This document shows, piece after piece, positions 29,297 to 40,031 of a DNA stretch of 64,000 nucleotides. Both the position numbers and the translations under genes were made by a program. Source of the DNA: Gracilariopsis chorda. Its lineage: Eukaryota > Rhodophyta > Florideophyceae > Gracilariales > Gracilariaceae. The DNA lies in contig NBIV01000020.1 of the NCBI GenBank assembly GCA_003194525.1, forward strand, positions 391,069 through 455,068. The letters are read 5' to 3'. The stretch's first letter is position 1. Every line of letters starts with the position of its first letter. Under the pieces are notes generated by a model. That model worked only from the letters and a program-made list of their open reading frames with translations, was not told the DNA's origin and ran no database searches.

Positions 29297-29739
29297 TGTC
29301 TGTGCTGCTGTATGTGCTGCTGTATGTGCTGCTGTGTGACAAGATATGCTGGGGTCGTAACGACTGTCCTGAAAGCATTGTTATCCTTGCACCATGAGTG
29401 CCAGAATAAAAAAAATTGTGTGCTCTTTCCCTTCTACTTATCCGTGAATGGGCGGCTTATCGATTCCATGTGCTCAGTACTGTTGACCTTCATCCTTGCT
29501 TCACAGCTTATATGCTACGCAAAAGTACAGCTGGCCTTCGCCCCTTCCAGATTATGGGCCATGGTGCTTCGACATTTGCTGGGAGAAGGCCCTGAAAACC
29601 CCTTTGTCTAACAATTGTCGTTTTGAAGCAGCTATTTCTTTCTGAAGTAGTGGGTTTACACCGTGACTTTCTTTGGGGAGACGCAGATATGCACCAGATG
29701 TTATGAGTAGACGTTCAGATTTCAACGTTCCACCCAGTT
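29297..29739. other. Intergenic region with 12-bp repeat
   Basis: Just upstream of the lipase start, a 12-bp unit (TGTGCTGCTGTA) is repeated about three times at 29299-29338. The rest has no supported gene. Confidence 0.5.
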
Positions 29740-32628
29740 TTATGTGGAAAGTTCCTCTACATTCGCACCCAGAGACTGACAAACCTTGATAATGCCACGT
29801 GAGCCGAAATCAGGCCTCTTCTTGAGCATACTAACGAGAACTCGTGCATCTACATTAGTTAGAGCGCTGGATTCCACACAAGACCACAGACCCTCTGGGG
29901 GTTCCAGAAACAATTGCGCGAGAGACGGAAGGCACCGTACAGCTTCAACGGAAACCCCGTGGTTCTGAAATGTGCTCAGTATTATCCGGCTATCAGCTAT
30001 CATCTGCATGGAACCTTTTAGGGTTATGGGCGGTGGGCCCTTCGACCAACAGTGCAGGACAACATCTCTCGCAAGTACTCCTAATTCCCATAATATGAAG
30101 TCTCGGTTACATTCGTTGACATTGCTTGCAACAAATATTATTTGCTGTTCTAAGAACTTGCACGCCTTAATGAATGCATTTGTTGGTTGGAGTTTCGGAA
30201 TGTTGAGAAGCCTTGCTCTCTGTTTCTCAGGCACTTTCGATAACCTTTTCGTGTCACTGACCGAAGAGTACGCGTTTACTGCCTCCGGTACTGAAAGCAT
30301 CGCGTTCAAACGGAATCCAACTGCGGAGGTCGCTGCTTTCACGCCCTGTTGGGCTTCGGCTCCAAGCTCTTCCAATCCACCTCTCAACTGAGAATGCAGC
30401 AAGTCTCTAGTTTCTTGTGAAACTAACAAATTTAGCGGGGTTTCAAGCACAAGAAAGCCTTCAGCGTCTGTTTCATGGCTCTTTGCCTTTTTCAGACTTA
30501 ATAAGAATCTTGCCATCAGCTCATTCGCCTGGGACAGGACTTCAACAGCCATGACATACGCTGTAAGAGGCGATGCAGTAAATACCCACAATTCTTCCAG
30601 CACCGCATCTTCTTTGCAGGTTGGGAGCAATGGAGCTGCAGCTTGTAACGCCGTTTCCGCGTTGGCGACGTACAACAGCAGTAAACCCCTCAAAACATCT
30701 TGAATAGCGACTCGTATTCTCGTCGCTAATGTCCCTTCGGGTACAGCCTTAGCGAAGCTCGCTGTACCATCTTCTGATAACGGACTCAATGCACTTCGCG
30801 ATTCGATGGTACCTGAACTTATAGATGAAGGATGTTGCTCCTCACTCTTGCCCAGACATATCGAATCATTTCTAGTATTTCCCCCTGGATCTGAATCTTT
30901 GAGTTTCGAACGCACAGAATCTGCTGTGAATGCGAGAAAAACTTCACTCATGCGGTGAATGGCCTCAAATGTTATGTCAATACAGAGAACTGTTGTCTGC
31001 TTAAAGCCAGTGGATACCTGGTTGTAGAAGCGAGCATACTTGTGAAACACGCGAAAATCACTACGGGGGGTGGGTGCTAGCTGCGGAAGGCGCGCTTCAA
31101 TTCCAGATATACTACTAAACGCAGTAGCCAGCTGATCATCAACCCATTTCTTCTCTAATTCTAGGTATGACAATGCTTGCTCTGTTACAAAAGTTGCGTA
31201 CGGACCTTCTGAGGCCCAAAAAGCGTCTTCAGCAATGGGGAGACTCAGTTGGTGATGGGTATCAAGAATATCAGTTTTGTACTTAGCCAGGGCTTTGAAA
31301 AGTTCCGTGTGCAGAACAAGGTATCGTTTCCTATCGATGATTCCCTGATGCACGTCATTCTCTCTTTCGTCGGATGCAGTTAATGAAAAATGATGCCCGA
31401 AACTCGGTCTTGGGAACTTCTCCCTATCGCTCTTACGTCCGAAGCCTTCTCCTCTCCTATTACGGCAATCATCGCTTCTTGACGTCTCCCGTGTTGCCTC
31501 AGCTTCGCGTTTAGCACAGTTCAAAATAAGACTGGCTCCCGATAAAACTCTTTTCTCAGTTACCAAACGCACCAGGACAGCTAACGGTGCTAATGGGTCA
31601 ACAAACGTATCAACAATTGCCGGAATTACGTTTCTTATAGTTCTGACCGCATCGGAGCATATCGCTGTGAAACTTGCGAGCATATTATCAACTTGTGCAC
31701 CGCTCGGGGCTTCAGATGCTGGAACCTCCTCGAGAGAAACAAGATAATGCACATACTCTCGAACGAATCGATCGTATAGCCCTAATTCTGTAGCTGCAAG
31801 CGCACAATCTCGCACGGTCGTGTTACTAGATGAGTCCACAGCGTCGCGCATCCACGTAAATATCCTGTCGGTGAGCTCCTGTTGGCATCCGTTGACTTCA
31901 GATTCGGCGTTCTTGCGTTCATCCATGGAAATAACACTTTTAACTGCCTCCCCGCGAAGAATACGTGATGCCTTTGCAAGAAGCTTACTTACGTGAACGG
32001 CATCTAATTGGGACGCTTGATCCGTTAAAAGAGCGACAAGGTCTCTGGCCTCTACCAGAGATAAAAGAGAAGAAATTTGCGCGTTTAGCGACACAATTCC
32101 TTCCTTCAGTGAGTTGACGGCTTGCTTCCCGGCCTCACCAAAGTTGGTCACATTTGCCAGTACTTTGTCTGAAGTTGAGTTCAGCTCTTCTTTCTTCTTT
32201 GCGGATGTGTGTAGCATTCTCCTAAGCCGTTCACGTGCAGAAAACTCTTCATCCAAAGACTGGTCCCTGTAGACCCTTAGCGTACTTTCTACGGTGTCAA
32301 GAGTCGCCAGGGCCAAATCAGCATCAATAACAGAATCGAAAACCGGCAAGTGCGGAATGTTTGTTCCATTCCTATCATGGCATTCCATTATCGAACGTTG
32401 CAGAAAGCCGTGCGCGTCAAAACTCGTGGAAACGAGCTCGTCCTTCTGAAGCCAAGATGTAGGCTCTTGGAAGTGTTCTCGTTCTTTTCTTATCTTCAAT
32501 GAAGTGAGTGCGGAAGAGCTTTCCTCCCCAAGAGAATTGGGGTAAAGTATTGAATCGCGCTTTGAAAGCCGACGTATTCGGAATGCTTGAGGTTCATTCG
32601 AACTCTCAAGCGCATGATGCACCACCAT
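29740..32628 (-). CDS. SEC10: Sec10/EXOC5-like exocyst subunit
   Basis: Exocyst subunits tether secretory vesicles to the plasma membrane. The frame is open to 32799 (GTG), but the first ATG is 32628, giving 962 aa; a short upstream exon is possible. The N-terminal ~150-250 is a coiled coil (RLRRMLHTSAKKKEELNSTSD... ending at LVEARDLVALLTDQAS) like Sec10's. The long helical middle contains a charged insert near 470-500. The C-terminus carries the most Sec10-like stretch: FILWELGVLARDVVLHCWSK, LKGSMQMIADSRIILSTFQN, VRCLPSLAQLFLEPPEGLWS and DARVLVSMLKKRPDF. Plant and animal Sec10 are ~700-830 aa, so this one is long. COG-complex subunits share the rod fold and were considered, but the C-terminus fits Sec10 better. 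Confidence 0.7.
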   Translation of the reverse strand: MVVHHALESSNEPQAFRIRRLSKRDSILYPNSLGEESSSALTSLKIRKEREHFQEPTSWLQKDELVSTSFDAHGFLQRSIMECHDRNGTNIPHLPVFDSVIDADLALATLDTVESTLRVYRDQSLDEEFSARERLRRMLHTSAKKKEELNSTSDKVLANVTNFGEAGKQAVNSLKEGIVSLNAQISSLLSLVEARDLVALLTDQASQLDAVHVSKLLAKASRILRGEAVKSVISMDERKNAESEVNGCQQELTDRIFTWMRDAVDSSSNTTVRDCALAATELGLYDRFVREYVHYLVSLEEVPASEAPSGAQVDNMLASFTAICSDAVRTIRNVIPAIVDTFVDPLAPLAVLVRLVTEKRVLSGASLILNCAKREAEATRETSRSDDCRNRRGEGFGRKSDREKFPRPSFGHHFSLTASDERENDVHQGIIDRKRYLVLHTELFKALAKYKTDILDTHHQLSLPIAEDAFWASEGPYATFVTEQALSYLELEKKWVDDQLATAFSSISGIEARLPQLAPTPRSDFRVFHKYARFYNQVSTGFKQTTVLCIDITFEAIHRMSEVFLAFTADSVRSKLKDSDPGGNTRNDSICLGKSEEQHPSSISSGTIESRSALSPLSEDGTASFAKAVPEGTLATRIRVAIQDVLRGLLLLYVANAETALQAAAPLLPTCKEDAVLEELWVFTASPLTAYVMAVEVLSQANELMARFLLSLKKAKSHETDAEGFLVLETPLNLLVSQETRDLLHSQLRGGLEELGAEAQQGVKAATSAVGFRLNAMLSVPEAVNAYSSVSDTKRLSKVPEKQRARLLNIPKLQPTNAFIKACKFLEQQIIFVASNVNECNRDFILWELGVLARDVVLHCWSKGPPPITLKGSMQMIADSRIILSTFQNHGVSVEAVRCLPSLAQLFLEPPEGLWSCVESSALTNVDARVLVSMLKKRPDFGSRGIIKVCQSLGANVEELST

Positions 32629-33561
32629 CTTTGTCTGATAATTTGAGGGAAAGTGGCAATATTCTTCACCGAAGTAGATGTTCCTATCCTTATCAGCACA
32701 TCTTCCTGGGTATGGCGTCTGGGGTTGAAGTGGGTGATACCATTCTGCGACTGCTTGCGAGAAAGGGTTCGTAATCTTGGCCCTGTAAGGCTTTTCCACA
32801 CTCCATAAGAGATGGTAACCGCTAACCCTTGCCGTTGTAAACAGTAGAGCATGACTGTCTGAAGCTACGAAAAGCTCCCATTTGTTAGGAGTTCAGTACA
32901 CGTAGAACACCTGTTCCTTCCTCCGTTAGAAGGTTACGGAGTTGGCTGGTTCCAAAGGGTAACGTTTACACCTTCTTAGTAGATTCATCCTATCACCCAA
33001 TACCAAAGTTCCTTCTGACGACGACTGTATCTTGCACACCCTTGGTAGCGTTTTGTTTGATTGCTAAACGACGGAAACGCGAGGCAAGCCGAGCAACTCG
33101 TAGTGCTACGAAGGGTTGGAGCGGAGCCCAACTGTTTGCGAAATCAAAGTGGCCTTCCCAATTGAACCCGTTTTTCATCTTCCCCCTTGCAGTTGCTGCC
33201 TGAGGATTGTTGGATCTATAGCCCCTACAAGACTTCCATCTGTCCGTTGCCAGTTCTACGAACCCCAAGCCCGCTTTCGAAGCAGTTGGGATTTGGCTTT
33301 GGAGTTAGGGAAAGGACATGTTACGAAACCATCGGCTGCGCGTCACGCCACTTCCTGAACACTTGCATGACAACATCATAGCGGTTGGGTACTCTCATAA
33401 TTTCATCTAATGAAAAGCAAGCCATCTTGAGCTCAGCCGAACATAATTTGTATGCATTCTTTAAACCAGTGCACTTCTTCTAGTTCTCTGTAACAAATTG
33501 GACTCTGGTTCATACAAAATCCGGAGTCGAAAAAGCCTCAACATTTTGTTTATCGAAAGTC
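32629..33561. other. Divergent intergenic region
   Basis: ~930 bp between Sec10 and TDP1. The first ~170 bp is open in the Sec10 frame. No other supported gene. Confidence 0.35.
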
Positions 33562-35415
33562 ATGTTTGACGTGGACCGGACTCTTCGCGGCTTCCTAGCT
33601 GACGAACGCAATGGCCGCATTTCAGAGAGTCAATGGGAAGCGTTGTATAGAGCAGCGGCAAAAGCAGACGGATACGATTATCAGAGGTTGAAGAGTGTGG
33701 TTGGAGCTATGTGGAGACAGAGGCATTGTGTCAGCGCCCAAAGATGGAATGTATTCTTGAGCCAGATTAGAGTGAAACTCAGCAACTACGGAAAAGGAGA
33801 GCTTTTGGACCGTGTTGAAAGGGAACTACTGGAGCAGCGTTCACCTGAATCTGTAAAGCCTCCCTTGTCGAAAGTGGAATCAGTTCGTTCCCAGAAAAGG
33901 AGAAGCGTCGAAGTTATCGACCTAGTGGCTGAAGTCGACTCAGGGTCTTCACCTAATGAAGAAGTTCTCTCATTCCTAGGCTTCCATCTGCTCAAGACAA
34001 CAGGTGTTTCTGACACACATCGGTCATTAAGTATTGAAGACATAGTTGTGCCAGGGGCTGACTTGGCAGTTCTGTGTAACTACAAGGTCGACATATCGTG
34101 GTTATGGAACAAGGCCCCGGCTATTCAGACCTGTCGAAAGGTTCTTGTGATACATGGTGAGGGAAGAAACGATGAAGACCTCTGGATGAAGTTTTTACAA
34201 AGCGAAGGGGCTATTGATCGAGTTCGCTTCGTCAGACCGGAAACTCCGCCGTATGGAACCGTTCACTCAAAGTGTTTTCTTTTGTTCTACCCGCACGCTT
34301 GCAGAGTATGCATTCATACTGCGAACATGATCCCACAAGACTGGGATTCAAAAACGCAAGGAGCGTATATTCGGGATTTCCCGATGAAAGAGCAACAATC
34401 CTCAACCCCGTTTAACAACGAAAACGAAGACTTTGAAAGTCAGCTATACCAGTACTTCAGCAGAAGCTTGAATGGATCAATAAAGGTAGAAGTGTTGGCA
34501 TCGATTCAAAGATACGATTTCTCATCTGCTGGTGTAGCTCTGGTCACGAGCGTCCCAGGGACGTACCATGGGACACAAACGAATGGGTATGGGTGCCTCC
34601 GCTTAAAGATGTTGCTTCAGAAGCACGTTGATTTTGTTAATGAAGATTCGGTCGCGGTCTGTCAATTCAGTTCACTTGGGTCAATCCAGAAGGTTTGGCT
34701 CGAAGAAGACTTTCACGATGTCTTATTCGCCAACAAAAGGTTCCCCTCCACCAAAAAGAAGAAACACTCTGAAGATATTCAGCTAGTATTGCCGACAGCA
34801 GAACAAGTTCAAGGCTCAAACGAGGGGCTGATAGCGGGGGCATCATTGCCAATAACCAGCAAGAATGTTTTTCGGGACCATATCGTAAGCAGACTTCACA
34901 AGTGGGATGCTCGTATCAGCAATAGGGAGAGGTCAATGCCTCATATCAAGACATATCTGCGGTATGCAGTATCTCGTCCCCAGAGCCCATTGTGGGTGCT
35001 TCTGGGTAGCTTCAATTTGAGTGTCGCCGCATGGGGCCGATTCCTGAAAGCAAAGAAAGGCCAGACTTCGAAAGGACTTAAGATTCTGTCTTATGAAATC
35101 GGTATCCTCTTTGTTCCGAGTCTATCATGTCCTGCGGCATTTCGTCTAGACTATATCCCAATTTATAATCTGTGGTCGTCAGACGAAAGATCAATGTGGA
35201 CTAGAGCAAAGGATACCTTCTCGGTTTCACTATCCCTTGACACTGAGTTTCGGGGGGGGGCGTTGAATTGTGACGGAAATGTTGGGGATGCGGCAAAAGG
35301 TTCCGTGAACGCGGCAAATGTATCAGTTGTTTTACCAATTCCATACGGCCTACCTTTGAAGCGATATCAAGGTACAGACAATCCCTGGACGATTGAGTGT
35401 TGTTCAATGACATGA
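33562..35415 (+). CDS. TDP1: Tyrosyl-DNA phosphodiesterase 1
   Basis: 617 aa. TDP1 removes topoisomerase I peptides trapped on DNA 3' ends; it is nuclear and belongs to the phospholipase D superfamily. Two HKN motifs are present: His235/Lys237 in TVHSKCFLLFY with Asn255 in IHTANMIPQDW, and His461/Lys463 in MPHIKTYLRY with Asn485 in LLGSFNLSVAAWG. Around them are the family blocks FHLLKTTGVSDTHRSLSIEDIV and KVLVIHGEGR. The N-terminal ~110 residues resemble a small helical domain with a basic tract (SQKRRSVEVIDL). Residues ~395-405 form a Lys-rich loop. ATG at 33562; complete, no intron. Confidence 0.93.
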   Translation: MFDVDRTLRGFLADERNGRISESQWEALYRAAAKADGYDYQRLKSVVGAMWRQRHCVSAQRWNVFLSQIRVKLSNYGKGELLDRVERELLEQRSPESVKPPLSKVESVRSQKRRSVEVIDLVAEVDSGSSPNEEVLSFLGFHLLKTTGVSDTHRSLSIEDIVVPGADLAVLCNYKVDISWLWNKAPAIQTCRKVLVIHGEGRNDEDLWMKFLQSEGAIDRVRFVRPETPPYGTVHSKCFLLFYPHACRVCIHTANMIPQDWDSKTQGAYIRDFPMKEQQSSTPFNNENEDFESQLYQYFSRSLNGSIKVEVLASIQRYDFSSAGVALVTSVPGTYHGTQTNGYGCLRLKMLLQKHVDFVNEDSVAVCQFSSLGSIQKVWLEEDFHDVLFANKRFPSTKKKKHSEDIQLVLPTAEQVQGSNEGLIAGASLPITSKNVFRDHIVSRLHKWDARISNRERSMPHIKTYLRYAVSRPQSPLWVLLGSFNLSVAAWGRFLKAKKGQTSKGLKILSYEIGILFVPSLSCPAAFRLDYIPIYNLWSSDERSMWTRAKDTFSVSLSLDTEFRGGALNCDGNVGDAAKGSVNAANVSVVLPIPYGLPLKRYQGTDNPWTIECCSMT

Positions 35416-36326
35416 CAACCATTGAAACAACAAAGAATACAATGTCGCGTGGAGCATGAATCCGGCTCTTTCCGCTCAAATGGCTACTGAAACGACACAT
35501 CACGTCAAAATGATTCGTGAAGTAGATATGATATAAGGGTTATCGGTCAAAATATCTACAGCAAGGCTTGACACACGCCAAGCATGAGAGAATAGCGATA
35601 ATGACGAACAGCGACACGCGCATTGTCTCGGGAATGCCTCGACATACTCCGCCGCGCCGTACGTGCAGGGAAGTTCATACGCGGAGCAAAAAACGTTTGT
35701 AGAAAGAATGAACGAATGAACGAATATTTGCTGGAGACAGGCTAAGGGTTAAAGGGTTAAAGGGTTAGCGATATTTAGCGTTCGCCGCGAGGCATCCCGC
35801 ACCGTTGGTAGTTTGTCCGTCCTTAAGGAGTTCCTAGCAGTTAGCGCTAGCAATCAGTGCTAGTGACTGCTACATTGAAGGGTATAGGCTTCAGTGATGT
35901 CTGAGCTGGTTTTTAGCTCCCCAGTTGTTGCTTTGGCTTTTTGAAGGTTATTTTGGCCGTTTCATCCTAGATAGAATACTAGAGGTCTAGACCCCTTCCC
36001 AACTGTATCTTCCGCGCATGGAATGCTGAGCTGTGCAGTTCGCATGCCTTCCCGTTCGTAGAAGGCTAGCAATCTAGACTTCCTACGCCTGACAGCTTTC
36101 GACATAAAAGCGCCATCTCCTCAGTCCTGTTCAATTCTACCTCCGCAATCTTGCGCATCTCTGACAAAGCCGGAAGAATCAGTTGCCCATTCCATTACTG
36201 TCAACACCGTGCGATAATTGCTTTTGCTTCTGCCGTACTGTTTGCTCTTTTCTCGGTGCCTACTAGCGATCTTCCTACCATTACTTGTGTGTTGGACTTG
36301 GGTCAATACTAGGTAGTAGAGTCAAG
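35416..36326. other. Intergenic region with telomere-like GGGTTAAA repeats
   Basis: ~910 bp. AAGGGTTAAAGGGTTAAAGG, continuing GTTAGCG, lies at ~35743-35769, just after short GAACGAAT repeats (35708-35723). A related AAGGGTTAAAAGGGTTGGCG occurs at ~41994. No supported gene. Confidence 0.5.
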
Positions 36327-37448
36327 ATGCCAATATTGTTTCCACGCCACCGAGTTGATCCATTACCTCTTCCGAATGCAGTTACCGACCTTTCCAGACG
36401 CCACAGCATCCGAATGCCTCTTGGAATAAGCTCTTCGGTATCTGCTGCAGTTTGTGAACAAGGTTCATGTGAGGCTAAAGTGCAGGTAAAAAAGACTGTC
36501 AGACGCCGTACGAGACGCAAACATAACTCTGTAAAACTCCCAGAAGACGAAGATTCACCAAGCTGCTCTCCAAACTGTCTTGAGCCAAGAAGAAAGCATC
36601 ATAAGTGCCGCTGGCGGTTTGAGATGCGTCGTGCTGTAGACAAGACTTCTGTCTCCATGAGAATGGAAGACACTGAGCACGGCTCGGCGAAGTTTTCTCT
36701 AGATCCGTCAAAGAGATTCTCTGTATTTGTTGATTTCAGACGGCTACTAGCACCTGCGCCATTCAAAGATGCAGGCAGAGGCTGTCGTTTGAGCAGGTTG
36801 GTACACTTCCTTCATCCCAACAGGGAGCTAGCTAATGATCATCATAGATCCAGCTTGCAAATCCGCCATGAATTCGAGTACAAGTGGAAAGAGCGTTTTG
36901 TAAACTCGCTTCACGCCATCGAAATGTTTCGTCACGTATTTGAACTTCGTGTGCGCAATAATCCGCTGCGGTTCACGCCTAGAATTCAGGTCCCTCTTTG
37001 GGTCGGTGGTGAAGCTGCACCATGTCTGGCCTGGGTACGTGAACCGGGCAGTGGGCCAGGGGAACTTCGGTTCTCTTGGAAACCATTTACGATTTCTTAT
37101 GACTTTCCACAACGGAAAATAGGCATGAACCATGTTGGTAGCAATGGTTCAGTCTCAAAGGTTGGCATTCAAGCTCGTAGCTGTCAGTTTGAGCATACTA
37201 TTGCGCAACTATGTAACGGTGCATTGCTTACTATCACATCTGTACTGTCTAACAATGCTGACGCAATAAGCGTTTCTGCCGGTGTAAACGGTTCCTGGGG
37301 TGAGATTCTCGCGTTCGGGCGCCCAAATGGAGCGTTTTCGCTTTCCATGGATACGCGGTTTTATGCTTCCCGAAGACGCAAACTGCGTGCTGTGCTTGAA
37401 AGTGAGAATTTGAACGCCCTTGCCCTTCGTCTTGGATACTTCTACTAG
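36327..37448 (+). CDS. Unknown protein, possibly a beta-rich membrane protein
   Basis: 373 aa from the ATG at 36327; the frame opens earlier only at TTG. Residues 1-110 are basic and Arg/Ser-rich (KKTVRRRTRRKHN; RRKHHKCRW), possibly a targeting region. From ~130 alternating hydrophobic/polar stretches (RFSVFVDFRRLL; GELRFSWKPFTISYDFP; AFSLSMDTRFYAS) and an aromatic end (LALRLGYFY) suggest beta strands, as in organelle outer-membrane barrels. I do not recognise a family, so the barrel idea is inference only. The long intact frame supports a real gene. Confidence 0.5.
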   Translation: MPILFPRHRVDPLPLPNAVTDLSRRHSIRMPLGISSSVSAAVCEQGSCEAKVQVKKTVRRRTRRKHNSVKLPEDEDSPSCSPNCLEPRRKHHKCRWRFEMRRAVDKTSVSMRMEDTEHGSAKFSLDPSKRFSVFVDFRRLLAPAPFKDAGRGCRLSRLVHFLHPNRELANDHHRSSLQIRHEFEYKWKERFVNSLHAIEMFRHVFELRVRNNPLRFTPRIQVPLWVGGEAAPCLAWVREPGSGPGELRFSWKPFTISYDFPQRKIGMNHVGSNGSVSKVGIQARSCQFEHTIAQLCNGALLTITSVLSNNADAISVSAGVNGSWGEILAFGRPNGAFSLSMDTRFYASRRRKLRAVLESENLNALALRLGYFY

Positions 37449-38613
37449 ATCATCGGCTGCTACATAGCCCATTCTTGTGCAACAAAAGACTAATATCACT
37501 GCAAATACGAACATCGCTTTTCTTTTCAGTTTGCCTCTTTGTTCCTATGCAAAGACCAACTCATCCCCTTCGAGATGGCTGTTAATTGACAACGCTATTC
37601 CTAGATTGTTCTTAATGGCTTCGCATGGATGCCGGACAGGACTAGGACTGCAAGGACAACTAAATATCGTCTCGTTCCCCGTGGGCAGCAAAAGCCTAAC
37701 AGATAGCTGTGATAGTTCTATGGCAGAGGGTAGTTCTAGGGGAACACGCACGGCTATGGCGCAAGTGTTCACCGGCCTTGGTCCTGATTGTATCTTGTTT
37801 CGACAAACATTGGCAACAGGAGGTGATTCTAACCGCTAGGATGTGGACCTAATCTTGTTAATAGTGTTCATCACTTCATTCTCAGATGTCGCCACGTAGC
37901 CGTATCGCGACGAAGAGAGCTTCAACCTCTTCGAGAAAGACCAGGTTTCGAAATCGAATCTATTGCTAGAACATGGCTAGGCAAGCTGTTGCTATATCCG
38001 GAGAGAGATGTGTTTCGTAGAACAAACCCTACCGCCGCCCCTGAGCTCGGTACTCACCATCAACAAGGAGACAAAGAAAGCTCTCATCAATTACCCTTAA
38101 ACGATGAAAAGGAAATTACGCAAGTCCTCGGATGCGCCATACTTCCTGTAAACGCCCAGCTGAAATCACATTGTCCACTCGAAGTAAAGGAGGAAACAGT
38201 GGAAGGAGCACTCCTAATCCAAAGAGATGTATTTTTGAAGTGCTTCTGTACTTCCAGTACCTTTGGAACACTGCAGTTTGCTGTATACGCTGGTCTTTGT
38301 TCCATTTTGTATATCCTACATGTGTACATTGAAGTTTCATAGCTATCTTCCACGCAAATTTCCTTCTTCGATCATATGTGTATCAACATGTATTTATGAA
38401 CATACAACGACACAGTTCGCCAGAGGGCATAGGTTGGAGGATCTGAAGTTGGATTTGTTCACGCAGCTTCATGATTTGCTAGAACTCTATAAGGACGCAT
38501 GATTTTCCGAAAACCAAAGAGTAACGGAAATGTAAGACGGATGGAACACATTCTCTTGTAAGAATATGTTCACATGGCAAAAGTTCAAGACGATCATTGA
38601 GATCTTTTGCGTC
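37449..38613. other. Intergenic region
   Basis: ~1.16 kb. Several short frames on both strands overlap each other and mostly lack ATG starts. Nothing recognisable. Confidence 0.3.
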
Positions 38614-39363
38614 CTATTCACCTGGATCAGCAAGATACCTTGGAAGAAAGCTCGTAACCATAACCTGGAACTTATCCGGTTTCGTATGAAAGCATAGTGT
38701 ATGTTGCGCTCCCTTCATCAACTACAAACGCCTCCGGCGAACCGTGGCAGCACGATACAATGCTTAAGACTCTCGGAAATGCACTAAAGTATCTGCTGTT
38801 TCATGTATTAGTAAACAGGGACACTTCATACGGGATGTATAGTCAATAACTCGTACTTGAGCAGAAGGAGAGAGATTATCCGTGAAAAACAGAGAAAGCT
38901 TAATCACAGGTTCCACCATTATCTGTGTGAGAAAGGGGAGTGGTATCTGCACCATTTCGTTCGCTATATTTGCGCGAATAAGAGTTTGCGGCGAACAGAA
39001 AGGGTTCCCTAGAACGAAGGCGTCAATGTCACTGCACTTGGTAGCTGCGACAATAGCCGCTGATGCTCCTTGCGAGGTGCCAAGCACCACAACACGGTGC
39101 GCACCAAGTGACTTGAGATATTAGCCAGTTGCAATGACATCATGGTGTTCACGTTTTCCAAGCGAAACTCCATGCCTGGTCCATAATAACGCGCGAGGTC
39201 TACTTGACGCAAAATTGCTATTACTATGATTGGAGCAGTCGAAGAGCAGTACGTCAAAGCCAGCCACCGACAGGAACACAGCATGTCTTAAACACGCTAG
39301 ACGATCGCGGCCAGCTCCATGTACAAATGCCACTGCTTTTCGACGTAACTTCAACTCTACCAA
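38614..39363 (-). pseudogene. Alpha/beta-hydrolase pseudogene with three in-frame stops
   Basis: One continuous frame encodes a serine-hydrolase core: VAFVHGAGRDRL (oxyanion region), VVVLGTSQGASAA (GxSxG nucleophile elbow), CPCLLIHETADTLV (acid region) and LMKGAQHTLCFH (catalytic His). It is broken by TAA at 39121-39123, TAA at 38764-38766 and TAG at 38722-38724, with no frame change anywhere. The 5' end lacks an ATG (first codon of the matching part is TTG at 39363) and meets an upstream stop within eight codons, so it is also 5'-truncated. Since neighbouring genes end with TAA and TAG, a changed genetic code is excluded. Probably a recently inactivated lysophospholipase-like gene. Confidence 0.75.
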
Positions 39364-39402
39364 CAGTGAACGAATATATAGATTCTATATTATAGATAAT
39401 AG

Positions 39403-39436
39403 CCTTGTACCCTTGTATTATACCTTGGGTACAAGG
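39403..39436. repeat. Perfect 10-bp inverted repeat
   Basis: CCTTGTACCC (39403-39412) and GGGTACAAGG (39427-39436) with a 14-nt loop, immediately beyond the truncated 5' end of the hydrolase pseudogene. Confidence 0.8.
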
Positions 39437-40031
39437 GCAAGGGTCACAGAAATGCTGATTTGTATACCTACAAGGGAAGTTCTAAGAACAGAGCATGATC
39501 AGGATTCATGCTCCGCTCTTCCGGGGCACTTTCCCTTTGTGGTCTCACGCACGAGGGGCTACCAGGAATACAGAGGGAACGGGCTACCAAGGACACCAAG
39601 GTTATCCTAACTAACCCTGTAGAGTACACGTACAAGTATCGTGAACATGGCTGTCCTGATGGAACTCCTGCGATGGCGTTCCCCAACAACCAAGAGGCCG
39701 AAACAGGGGATGCTGTCAAGGCTGGGGCAGCTGCAATCTGCTACTCCAGTTTGGGACTCGCTACGAACTGGGATGCATTTGAATGCACGGTCAAGCACCG
39801 TTTGCAAGGGAAGCTGACAAACTGATGAGATATTGAAAGATGTCACTGCTAGAAGTTGATCTGGACCCTTTCCTTCTCCTGGCGAGAAATCTACAATGTA
39901 CAAGTGGTGAGAAGGAAATCAACGCAGCGACGGTCGTGATCCTGCATATACACTGAACACCTTCCTTCACGATATATTTATCTACTTGTAACAGACCCTC
40001 GCTAAACACAACTCAAGCAAGAGCGAGAAAT
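39437..40031. other. Intergenic region
   Basis: ~595 bp upstream of the metacaspase-like gene. Frames here lack domain signal. Rich in short ACCAAGG-type motifs (39555-39605). Confidence 0.3.

Noticed and set aside
29740-32628. COG4/COG6 identity for the long helical protein
   Set aside because: These share the rod fold, but the C-terminal blocks fit Sec10 better.
38614-39363. Reassigned stop codons (TAA/TAG read as Gln)
   Set aside because: Neighbouring intact genes end with TAA and TAG, so the standard code applies.
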